Part shown: positions 46,182 to 55,128 of the stretch, in pieces | How positions within the stretch are numbered: position 1 is the first letter of the stretch | Layout of the letters: each line of letters starts with the position of its first letter | DNA from: Catenovulum sediminis | GTDB lineage: Bacteria > Pseudomonadota > Gammaproteobacteria > Enterobacterales > Alteromonadaceae | Assembly (NCBI RefSeq): GCF_007289895.1 | Contig: NZ_CP041660.1 | Span: 1,550,001 to 1,614,000 of the forward strand | Reading direction: 5' to 3' | Length of the DNA: 64,000 nt | The notes under the pieces: model-generated | Databases searched by the model: none | What the model was told of the DNA's origin: nothing | What the model saw: only the letters and a program-made list of their open reading frames with translations | Position numbers and translations under genes: made by a program

Positions 46182-48926
46182 TTACGATGTTGTATCTAGG
46201 TATGTATGATTTATCTTTGGTGAAGATAGTATTTGCAATAACGTATGATGGAGTTTATTGACTTCGAAAGGTTTTGGAATATGCGCGCGCATACCGACGG
46301 CAAAGCAGGCTTGTTTGTCTTCAACCGAGACATTGGCTGTCATCGCGACAACAGGAACATCGATACCATTTGGCATTTGAGATATTAATTTAGTTGCTTG
46401 CAGACCATCCATTTCAGGCATTTGTATATCCATGAGGATTAAGTCGAAACTGCAATTTTCAACTGCTTTTACAGCTTCTAGCCCATTGTTTGCCAGCGTT
46501 ATGTCAGCACCTAATGATTCGATATGAAATGCGATAATTTGTTGATTAATTTCATTGTCTTCAGCAATTAACACCAACGCACCTTCTAATATATTTTTTA
46601 AGTGTTGTTCTGCATTTCTGAGTGTTTGTACTTGTTTATTTTCTTCACTAACAGCGTTTTTAAGCGTTAGCTGACAGGTAAATTTAGTGCCCAATCCAAG
46701 CTGGCTCTCGCAAAAGATTGAGCCCTTCATTAACTCGATTAAGGTTTTGCTTATTGCCAAGCCTAAACCTGAACCACCATATTTTCGAGTTACTGAAGAG
46801 TCTGCTTGTGTGAAAGAATCAAAAATATGTAAAACACGCGTATCTTCTATCCCGATCCCTGTATCTATTACTTCGAATATCAACAAGTTTTGTTGTTCAT
46901 TTTCGATATCTTTTTCGTTTCTAATGCTAAGCGTGACACCACCACTTTCAGTAAACTTTAAAGCGTTACTACATAAGTTAGAAACAACCTGCTGTAGCCT
47001 GTGTTCGTCGCCGAGTAACCAGTCTGAACCGTTACCTTTATAGTTTACTTTAAAAGTTAAACCTTTTAATTCTGCCTGACTTTCAAACATGTTTTGGGTT
47101 TTCAGCATGAGCTTTCGTATTGAAAAGGGCGCGATTTCTAATTCAATTTTACCTGTCTCAATTTTAGACACATCAAGAATATCGCTGATTAAACTCAACA
47201 AGGTTTTGGAGGCAACTTTTTGTTTGTTGAGTAGTTCTGTTTGCTGGTTATCGAGATTGCTTTTGCTTAACATTTCGGCGATGCCCAATATGGCATTTAA
47301 TGGAGTGCGCAGTTCATGGCTCATATTCGCTAAAAAATAGGTTTTCTGCACGGTTGCTTGCTCTGCCTTTAATTTTGCACGATTGAGCTCTTTAGTTTTT
47401 ATTTTAACTTGCCGTGCAATTGAGTTATGGCTGCTGGTTAGCCATAAAATAAAAGTTTGCAGCATAATGGTTAGCACCACACCGACGACTAGAATTAACC
47501 AGCTACTCCAATCTTTTTTGGCAATAATTTCTGAGCTACTTGCTGATATATTTAATAGCCAATGTTGATCCATTACTTTTATCGTGTGAGTCGAAACAAT
47601 ATCTGTATTTACGTTTTTGTTTTTTTCGAATAAAACAATACCGTCATTGGTTGTCAGGTTAACCGAATAGTTAAAGCTACGGTTGGCCAGTAAGTTTTTG
47701 GCTAATACATTTTGTAGCAAAGTTTCTGATTCAATAACTAACACGATATGGCTTTCTGCTAGCTCAGTAGCAAACGTGTTTGTCACAATAACTGGGCTAA
47801 AGATTAAGAATGCGGGCTTGTTCTGTTTTGATTGAAATAAGGTTAATGGTTCAGTAATGGTCGGCTTGTTAAGTTTCTCTGCTCGGACTAATGCGGTTGC
47901 TCTGAGCTGTTCCGAGCCAATATCCAAACCGAGTGCGTTTGACTTTAAATGTTCAGGATAAATATAGGTAATCGGGTAAAAATCGGGTAATAGCGAATAA
48001 TCAATGGTTTTAATTGAAAACGAACTATTTTCTTTCAGCATAGCATCAAGATAAGCCTGCTTTTCGGTGCGTGGAATTTTGGGCACCCAAGAGGTTGCAA
48101 ACAAAGAATCATCAGGTTGCACGACTATCGAGGAAAATTTAATAAACTCTTCTTCTTCTATTTTATGCGAGCTGGCAAAGAATGCGGAATAAGTTCGAGC
48201 ATAAGCTTGATAGCGCGATATTTCATACTCTAACGCTTGTGCTACTCTTAAACTGTCTTGCAGTAGATGCTGGCGAGCGACCCGATTTTGCTCAGCTCTA
48301 TTAAATGCAAAAACAATGATGACCAGTGAAAATACCATAATTGATGGTGCAATCACCTGAAAAATTTTATGCCTTAAGCGCAACTTATAACGATATGCAA
48401 TCACTAAGCATATTGGCGCAACAAATAGAGTGCCCAACATGTCGCCAACCCACCAAGTCACCCAAGTAAATATCACATCCTGTTTATTTATATAAGAAAA
48501 GCTTAAAAGCGATAGTGAACCAACTGATGCCGAAACTAAACAGGATAATGGCCCCGCTTTAAGTAAAAAGCGTCTGATACGAGAGATAGAAAGGAGCCAT
48601 TGTTCAGATATAATTTGTTTAGCTAATAAATAATATCCAAACAACGCTTGCAGACTCGCGCCTACACCTAATAAAAAAGCAAAAGCAAAGGCATTGATCG
48701 AATAGCTATCAACAACCGTTAAATTAGCCAACATTGAACCAAATAATATGCCAGGTAATACTTTAGGTGACCAGACTAGGGTAAGTGCAAGTGCAATCCC
48801 AGCAGCGGGCCAGATTGCGCTTGCAAAACCAGGAGGAATAGCTAGCATTAAACCTAATTGTGCTGTGGTAAAATAAAGCGCTAAAACAATTAGGTTGTAT
48901 AAAATTATTTCAGATTTTTCAGGCAT
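46182..48926 (-). CDS. MASE1-CHASE hybrid sensor histidine kinase
   Basis: A 914-residue membrane kinase. Residues about 5-205 form a multi-helix MASE1 sensor (IPPGFASAIWPAAGIALA); a periplasmic CHASE domain follows (about 225-435), then a membrane helix. The kinase core has the phospho-His in FLANMSHELRTPLNAILG, the N box NLCSNALKFTESGG and the G boxes, and the receiver at the end has the phospho-Asp in LILMDIQMPEMDG. No HPt domain is seen, so a separate phosphotransfer protein is needed. It starts the kinase-HigA-like-gpx-recQ series on the minus strand. The signal is unknown. Confidence 0.92.
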   Translation of the reverse strand: MPEKSEIILYNLIVLALYFTTAQLGLMLAIPPGFASAIWPAAGIALALTLVWSPKVLPGILFGSMLANLTVVDSYSINAFAFAFLLGVGASLQALFGYYLLAKQIISEQWLLSISRIRRFLLKAGPLSCLVSASVGSLSLLSFSYINKQDVIFTWVTWWVGDMLGTLFVAPICLVIAYRYKLRLRHKIFQVIAPSIMVFSLVIIVFAFNRAEQNRVARQHLLQDSLRVAQALEYEISRYQAYARTYSAFFASSHKIEEEEFIKFSSIVVQPDDSLFATSWVPKIPRTEKQAYLDAMLKENSSFSIKTIDYSLLPDFYPITYIYPEHLKSNALGLDIGSEQLRATALVRAEKLNKPTITEPLTLFQSKQNKPAFLIFSPVIVTNTFATELAESHIVLVIESETLLQNVLAKNLLANRSFNYSVNLTTNDGIVLFEKNKNVNTDIVSTHTIKVMDQHWLLNISASSSEIIAKKDWSSWLILVVGVVLTIMLQTFILWLTSSHNSIARQVKIKTKELNRAKLKAEQATVQKTYFLANMSHELRTPLNAILGIAEMLSKSNLDNQQTELLNKQKVASKTLLSLISDILDVSKIETGKIELEIAPFSIRKLMLKTQNMFESQAELKGLTFKVNYKGNGSDWLLGDEHRLQQVVSNLCSNALKFTESGGVTLSIRNEKDIENEQQNLLIFEVIDTGIGIEDTRVLHIFDSFTQADSSVTRKYGGSGLGLAISKTLIELMKGSIFCESQLGLGTKFTCQLTLKNAVSEENKQVQTLRNAEQHLKNILEGALVLIAEDNEINQQIIAFHIESLGADITLANNGLEAVKAVENCSFDLILMDIQMPEMDGLQATKLISQMPNGIDVPVVAMTANVSVEDKQACFAVGMRAHIPKPFEVNKLHHTLLQILSSPKINHTYLDTTS

Positions 48927-49177
48927 ATAATCTTAGTGTTTTTGAATTTAGAAGCTAGGTTGTGTGTTTAACAGTAAAAGCTTAAGACAAAAGCACTATA
49001 TTCGCACGGTTAATCACAGATTAAATCTGATTTTTTTATCAGGTTATTCTTAATCAATTATATTGAACACAAAAAAATGCTACAAACATGGCTAAATGAC
49101 GAGATTTGACTGTAGCCGCACAGTGTAACCATTCTCTCCTTTGTTTTTGAACAAGGATAAAACAAAAAGACTTAATT

Positions 49178-50654
49178 ATGCAGTATAAAGATTTAAGAGA
49201 TTTTATTGAGCAACTTGAAAAAAAAGGTTTGCTCAAGCGTATTAAACAACCCGTATCGACCTATTTAGAAATGACAGAAATCAGTGATAGGGTGCTGCGA
49301 GCAGAAGGTCCTGCGCTTTTGTTTGAAAATCCGGTTGGCTTTGATATGCCCGTTTTAACCAACTTATTTGGTACCACAGAGCGTGTAGCCATGGGCATGG
49401 GGCAGGATTCAGTGGCATCATTAAGAGAGGTAGGGCAATTACTGGCTTTACTAAAAGAACCTGAACCACCAACCGGATTTAAAGACGCGTTTGCTAAATT
49501 GCCTATCTACAAACAAGTGTTAAATATGGCACCTAAAAAATTGCGCAAAGCAGACTGTCAACAAGTCGTGTTTACGGGCGATGATGTGGATTTGTCGAAA
49601 TTACCTATTCAGCACTGCTGGCCGGGGACGCTGCTCCACTGATTACTTGGGGTTAACCGTTACTAAAGGGCCACATAAGAAGCGTCAGAATTTAGGTATT
49701 TATCGTCAACAAGTATTGGCAAAAAACAAAGTGATTATGCGCTGGTTATCACATCGAGGAGGCGCATTAGATTTTCAGGAATGGCAACAGCAATATCCCG
49801 GGAAGAAATATCCAGTGGCGGTTGCATTAGGTGCCGATCCTGCAACCATTCTTGGTGCGGTTACCCCCGTCCCGGATACATTGTCAGAGTATGCGTTTGC
49901 TGGTTTATTAAGAGGTCGTAATACTGAGGTTGTCGATTGTATCAGTTGTGATTTACAAGTCCCTGCGAGTGCGGAAATTGTATTAGAAGGTTATATTGAA
50001 CCGGGGGAAATGGCCGAAGAAGGGCCGTACGGAGATCACACCGGATATTATAACGAAACGGATATGTTTCCGGTGTTTACAGTCACGCATATTACACAGC
50101 GCAAAAATGCAATTTATCACAGCACTTATACCGGACGGCCGCCGGATGAACCCGCCATTTTAGGCGTTGCTTTAAATGAAGTTTTTGTGCCGATTTTGCA
50201 AAAGCAATTTCCGGAAATTGTAGACTTCTACCTACCGCCGGAAGGTTGTTCTTATCGTTTGGCGATAGTGACAATTAAAAAGCAATATGCAGGACACGCA
50301 AAGCGCGTCATGATGGGAGTATGGTCGTTTTTAAGACAGTTTATGTACACCAAGTTTGTGATCGTTTGCGATCACGATGTCAATGCTCGTGACTGGCAAG
50401 ATGTTATTTGGGCTATCACAACGAGAATGGATCCTAGCAGAGATACAACATTGATCGAAAACACACCGATTGATTATTTGGATTTCGCATCACCGGTATC
50501 GGGATTAGGTTCAAAGATGGGCATGGATGCCACCAACAAATGGCCGGGAGAAACAAACCGGGAGTGGGGTACGCAGATTAATATGAGTGCTGAAGTGAAA
50601 ACGAAAGTGGATGAAATTTGGGATTCGCTGGACATAATGCCTAAAACAGAATGA
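49178..50654 (+). pseudogene. ubiD: UbiD decarboxylase, two frameshifts
   Basis: UbiD removes the carboxyl group from the octaprenyl-hydroxybenzoate in ubiquinone synthesis, using prenylated FMN from UbiX. Residues 1-150 are in one frame and the rest in another. Two one-base losses explain this: CCGGGGAC at 49624-49627 and TTGGGGTT at 49649-49652. Restoring both reads [15 protein letters not shown] and continues to the end, giving 492 residues (E. coli 497). AAGGA lies upstream of the ATG. The stop overlaps the ferredoxin start. Two losses 25 bp apart in an otherwise perfect essential-type gene suggest sequence error. Confidence 0.9.
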
Positions 50655-50941
50655 TGCAATCGTATACGGTAACCATACTACCCAGTGGAATTAAATTTAC
50701 GGTTGAGCCGCTAGAAACCATAGTGGAGGCGGCACTTCGGCAAAATATTGATTATCCATACAGCTGCTTGCAGGGCACCTGCACCAGCTGTATTTGTAAG
50801 TTGCGCTGCGGACGGGTAAGCTATGGTGATTTACCTTATATATTCACAGATGAAGAGAAAAAAAGCGGTTTGACCTACGCGTGCATCGCTTACCCTTTGT
50901 CTGACTTAGAAATAGAAATTACATACCAGGATAGCGAATGA
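50651..50941 (+). CDS. 2Fe-2S ferredoxin-like protein
   Basis: A 96-residue small protein with the plant-type 2Fe-2S pattern: CLQGTCTSC followed by CKL and, near the end, [10 protein letters not shown] supplies the last cysteine. It overlaps the ubiD end by four bases and fre begins four bases before its stop. This places an electron carrier between UbiD and the flavin reductase Fre, whereas E. coli and relatives have ubiD and fre alone. It may form a short electron chain with Fre; the partner is unknown. Confidence 0.85.
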   Translation: MMQSYTVTILPSGIKFTVEPLETIVEAALRQNIDYPYSCLQGTCTSCICKLRCGRVSYGDLPYIFTDEEKKSGLTYACIAYPLSDLEIEITYQDSE

Positions 50942-51638
50942 CACATTTTGAGTGCGAAGTTAAAGAAATTAATCCGTTAACAGAGTTTGTTAACCAAGTT
51001 ATTTTGCAACCAAAAACCGAAATATCTTTTATTGCTGGGCAGTATATTGAATTGGTTTTATCTGAAAATGATAAACGACCTTTCTCTATTGCTAACACGC
51101 CATTGAATAAGCGGCTCATTGAATTGCAAATAGGTGCCGCAGAGCAAGATAATTATACATCAGCAGCCATGGAGCATTTGCGAAATAATAAAACTGTGAC
51201 TTTAAAGGGCCCGAGTGGTAAGGCAGGTCTACGTTATGACAGTCATTCACCCATCATTCTATTGGCGGGGGAACGGGCTTTAGTTATGTTAAATCCATTG
51301 CTGAAACACTGTTAGCGGAGAACTTACATCAACCTGTCTTTCTGTATTGGGGATTGCGCAATGAAGATGCTGCATACCAGTTAAATGAGTGGCAGAACAA
51401 GCAGAATGAGCACTTTAAATTTATCCCCGTCATTGAAAATCCATCAAGTGATTGGCAAGGTCGACAGGGTAATGTTATTGATGCTGTTTTAGCTGATTTC
51501 ACTTCATTACATGATTATCAGATTTATTGTGCAGGTCGCTTCGAAATGGTTGGTAAAGCCAGAAAAGCCTTTTTAGAACAAGGATTACAAAAAGACAAAA
51601 TGTTTGCTGATGCTTTTGCATTTATGGATCTAGATTAA
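50938..51638 (+). pseudogene. fre: NAD(P)H-flavin reductase Fre, frameshifted
   Basis: The gene continues in another frame after residue 110. The break is at five Gs (51267-51271); a sixth gives LLAGGTGFSYVKSIAETLL, the NAD(P)-binding motif, and a 233-residue protein, exactly the length of E. coli Fre. The N-terminal flavin part has RPFSIANTP. Fre makes free reduced flavin, used for instance by UbiX. It overlaps the ferredoxin gene by four bases. The fault is probably in the sequence; if real, the nucleotide-binding half is lost. Confidence 0.88.
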
Positions 51639-51667
51639 AATAAAGTTTAGATTTTTGTTTAGCTGGA

Positions 51668-51698
51668 TTTACAGTTCACCTGCTAACTGTAAACTTTT
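51668..51698 (+). terminator. Weak hairpin after fre
   Basis: TTTACAGTT (51668-51676) pairs with AACTGTAAA (51685-51693) around an 8-base loop, followed by CTTTTC. Likely a weak terminator for the ubiD-ferredoxin-fre group. Confidence 0.5.
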
Positions 51699-51836
51699 CG
51701 CTAAAGTAAGACGGTTTAAGTTAGAAAAAACATTATCCAAATAAGGTCAACCAATGGCTGTTTTGTTGATTTTTTAGTCAGTTAGGTGCATGATCAAATA
51801 TAGCAATTAAACACTAATTTATCGAGGTGTCTGGTT

Positions 51837-52205
51837 ATGCTACCTAAATTGATATACGAACCTTATCCTTTTATTCTGTTTGCGTTGTCGCTCATTTGTT
51901 TTATTTTACGTATTGAAAGCATGTATTTTTGGGCTTCTTTATTAATGATTATTTCCAGTTATTTTATTATCCAACGCTCAAATTACCGGCGACAAGACGC
52001 TACGGAAGAAGATACTACAGAGTATAAAATACCAGCCACTCTTTACGAAGTATTACCCTATGCATATATTGCGTTTGGTTCATTGGCTTATGCTTCTAGC
52101 ACCAATGAACTGGCATTTATAGGTTTGTTTTTAATTATATGTGGTATGGGATTATGCTTGTTAAGAGAAGCTAACCGGCATGCTTTTATTGGTCGTCACA
52201 ATTAA
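51837..52205 (+). CDS. Small membrane protein of unknown function
   Basis: A 122-residue protein with about four hydrophobic segments (residues 10-30, 31-47, 75-90 and 93-108), a polar acidic loop around residues 58-66 and a basic end. I recognise no family. GAGG lies before the ATG. It is convergent with the PIG-L deacetylase gene, 3 bp apart. Confidence 0.6.
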   Translation: MLPKLIYEPYPFILFALSLICFILRIESMYFWASLLMIISSYFIIQRSNYRRQDATEEDTTEYKIPATLYEVLPYAYIAFGSLAYASSTNELAFIGLFLIICGMGLCLLREANRHAFIGRHN

Positions 52206-52208
52206 TAA

Positions 52209-53027
52209 TTAATAGTCGATAATGACAAAGTCTTCAGCAGCACTGTGTTGAACAAAGCGAGCCCAAAGCGACTGTAATTCAGGTGAAAACTGAGTTTTAT
52301 ATACATTAAAAGCCGCTATCCGTTTCGCTGCTTGTTGGCTGATATCGACTGACAATGAAATTTGATCATCGCTTAGAGAATGCCGGATAATTTTTTTGTA
52401 TTGAGAATTGGCGGATATTTGGGCCGCGATAGACGCGCGCGATTTGGAGACCACAAAATTACTTAAAATAACGCCCGAAGCAACGCCACAACTTGGTTTG
52501 TCGCGCCACAATCGGTTCGTTAATTGGTGAACAAACTGATGATCTTTATGCCCAGTAATTCCCTTACTATCAAAGCTTATTAAATGTTGGGGTTTCAGTT
52601 GGTGGCAAACCGCTAGGATTTTGTTCGTCAGTTTTTGCTGAAATGTCTCAAGTTCCTTGTCGTCAAATCGTAAAAAAATAGGGGGCAAACTGACACCTAG
52701 AACTTTTAACGCGTTAATGCTTTCTTTCTCGCGTTGTGTAGCCAACTGAATGCCTCTCAGATTTTGACCACTTCTGTCTTTCCCCGCACCACCGGAAGAA
52801 GCATAGATAACTTGTAGTTTACTACCCTGTTCAGACCATAGTGCCAAACTGCCGGATAACCAGTTTTCATCGTCAGGATGCGCTAAAATAATGACTGCTG
52901 TTTGTTGTGGTTTAACCAACTGCACCGTATCTATTGAATCATCTATTGAATCATTCGCCCGACAATAAGTTACAACGCACAACAGGCTCGCTGCAAAGAT
53001 TATTAAATTGCGCATAACCAGATTCAT
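52209..53027 (-). CDS. PIG-L/LmbE family deacetylase
   Basis: A 272-residue exported enzyme (signal peptide near residues 1-24). The zinc-site motif AHPDDE (in ILAHPDDENW) and the downstream GHKDH are the metal-binding marks of the PIG-L fold, which removes acetyl groups from N-acetylglucosaminyl compounds. A periplasmic substrate is likely, but which is unknown. The ATG at 53027 is used; a second at 53015 would shorten the signal by four residues. Confidence 0.87.
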   Translation of the reverse strand: MNLVMRNLIIFAASLLCVVTYCRANDSIDDSIDTVQLVKPQQTAVIILAHPDDENWLSGSLALWSEQGSKLQVIYASSGGAGKDRSGQNLRGIQLATQREKESINALKVLGVSLPPIFLRFDDKELETFQQKLTNKILAVCHQLKPQHLISFDSKGITGHKDHQFVHQLTNRLWRDKPSCGVASGVILSNFVVSKSRASIAAQISANSQYKKIIRHSLSDDQISLSVDISQQAAKRIAAFNVYKTQFSPELQSLWARFVQHSAAEDFVIIDY

Positions 53028-53110
53028 TTCTTCGACTGTTAAAAAATAAGTATAGCGAAAATGACAGAAAAATCTTTTGGTCTATACTGAAAACGGATGA
53101 CTTTTAGCCA

Positions 53111-55051
53111 ATGGAAAAGAGATACAAAAATATGGCGCGAATGACCGAGCACCACCAAGCACTATTACAACAAGAAATTGAATATGCGTATTACCGCAAA
53201 AACATGACTTTAGAGCAATCTGATTGGTCAGACGGTATGTATTGTATTTATGGTGTCAATCAAGAAATTGAAAATCCGACGTTTGCCGCAGAATTAAAAA
53301 AAGTACATCCGGACGATCGCAGTTTACTCATTGATGCATATAAAAATGCTCTAAATGGTCATCAATTCGATATTCATTACCGAATTATCAAAAATGACAA
53401 AGAACTTAAAGTTCGCAACCTAGCGACATGTGTACAAGAGAATGATGGATTCTGTTTATATGGCTGTGTCATAGTAGAAAAGGTGAGTGCTCACAACAGG
53501 GTAGAAAAAACTGCACAAGCTCAGCAAGATGCGGTTACCTCTGTTGTCGAAAACTTGTCGGAACCGATTATTGGGATTAATAAAAAAGGTGCTATTAAGT
53601 TTTTTAATCGCGCTGCTGAAAAATGTTTTGGCTATAAGAGACAACAAATATTAAATAAAAACATATCGTTATTAATGCCCGATGAGTTGGCACATCATCA
53701 TAATGAATTTATAGCGCGTTACTTAGAAACAGGTCATACCTATGTTGTCAATAATGAAAGGGAGTTAACCGCGGTTCGCAAAAATGGTGAGAGTTTTGTG
53801 ATGCGTTTGTCGGTTTCTGTGATGCCGGGAATTGCGCAGGCAAATGCAGATGAAATCGCATTTGTTGGACTGATTCAAGACCTGACGCATCATAAAGTGG
53901 CTGAGTCTTTAATGCACAAAACAACGCGTTTAGATGTTTTAAGCCACTTGTCTGGTGGAATAGCACACGATGTCAACAACATATTGAATATTATATCTGG
54001 CCATCTTGAAATTTTACAGATGCAAAAAGTGGATGATTCTGCTGTACTAAAAAGGGTAACGGCAGCCTTAAAAGGAGTTGAGCGCGGTCGTCAACTTAGC
54101 AATCGACTATCCTGCTTGTCACGTGTTGACGAGCAGGATGCAGAACCTTGCAATCTATCATTGTTAATTAAAGATAACGAAGATTTATTATCTGAGATAT
54201 TTGATAAATCAATAGACTTGTCTGTAGATTTGCAGTCGGATCTAAGGTGGATCGAAATAGACCCAAACCACTTTATTGATACTTTGATAAATCTGTGTAT
54301 TAATGCCAATGACGCAATGCCTGATGGTGGCCAATTAATAATTCGCGCTTGTAATCAGTTTTTAGACGCAGATACCGTTTACGCGACTGGTTTAATGCCA
54401 GGAGAACACGTTAAACTAACTATCAAAGATAGCGGGATAGGTATTACACCAGAGATCCAGCAGCGTATTTTTGAACCTTTTTACACAACGAAAGGTAAGG
54501 ACAAAGGCACAGGTTTAGGGTTAAGTTTAGCGTATAATTTTATTAAAGATAGCCGAGGGCATATCTCGGTTGAGTCTGAAGTCGGACAGGGAAGCTGTTT
54601 CACCATATATTTCCCTGCCATTGAGGAGTTTTCTCATCCTCGTAATTATAATAGTACCAAGGTGGTCGATATGGATTTTGAACAAAGTTTACGTGGCAAG
54701 AAAATACTCGTTGTAGATGATGAACAGCCTATTTTGCAGTTATTGTCTGAGTTTCTTAAGATTTATGGGTTAGAAGTGGAAACAGCTAATTCTGGTGATC
54801 AAGGTTTAGATTTGGTCAAACAAGAAGAATTTGACTTGATTTTAAGTGATCTGGTGATGCCGGGTCGTTTAGATGGCGCTCAGTTTGCAGGAGAAGTGCT
54901 AAAATCCCGCCCTCAATCTTCCATAATATTTATGAGTGGCTACACAGACAATCGTTTGTCTGACAATAGTGAGCTGGCGAACATTCCAATAATTCACAAA
55001 CCATTTCGCAAAAAAGAATTGCTGACTCAAATGCAAAAAATGTTGCACTAA
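53111..55051 (+). CDS. PAS-PAS hybrid histidine kinase (cytoplasmic)
   Basis: A 646-residue soluble kinase with no membrane helix. Two PAS domains (about 30-125 and 140-260), the second with IGINKKGAIKFFNRAAEKCF, precede a HisKA domain with the phospho-His in LSGGIAHDVNNILNIISG, typical of the NtrB-like group, then the ATP-binding N box LINLCINANDAMPDGG. The receiver follows with ILSDLVMPGRLDG. It begins the cluster of signalling genes to 62 kb, 77 bp before the EAL gene. Input unknown. Confidence 0.92.
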   Translation: MEKRYKNMARMTEHHQALLQQEIEYAYYRKNMTLEQSDWSDGMYCIYGVNQEIENPTFAAELKKVHPDDRSLLIDAYKNALNGHQFDIHYRIIKNDKELKVRNLATCVQENDGFCLYGCVIVEKVSAHNRVEKTAQAQQDAVTSVVENLSEPIIGINKKGAIKFFNRAAEKCFGYKRQQILNKNISLLMPDELAHHHNEFIARYLETGHTYVVNNERELTAVRKNGESFVMRLSVSVMPGIAQANADEIAFVGLIQDLTHHKVAESLMHKTTRLDVLSHLSGGIAHDVNNILNIISGHLEILQMQKVDDSAVLKRVTAALKGVERGRQLSNRLSCLSRVDEQDAEPCNLSLLIKDNEDLLSEIFDKSIDLSVDLQSDLRWIEIDPNHFIDTLINLCINANDAMPDGGQLIIRACNQFLDADTVYATGLMPGEHVKLTIKDSGIGITPEIQQRIFEPFYTTKGKDKGTGLGLSLAYNFIKDSRGHISVESEVGQGSCFTIYFPAIEEFSHPRNYNSTKVVDMDFEQSLRGKKILVVDDEQPILQLLSEFLKIYGLEVETANSGDQGLDLVKQEEFDLILSDLVMPGRLDGAQFAGEVLKSRPQSSIIFMSGYTDNRLSDNSELANIPIIHKPFRKKELLTQMQKMLH

Positions 55052-55128
55052 GTAGCTCAATTTAAAGCTGCAAATTCAGCCATTTGATTATTGTTTTCCA
55101 TTAAGTCAACAAAATAAGGACTTAATTA

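Noticed and set aside
54115-54128. CACGTG in the PAS-PAS kinase gene
   Set aside because: Flanking bases do not fit parS.
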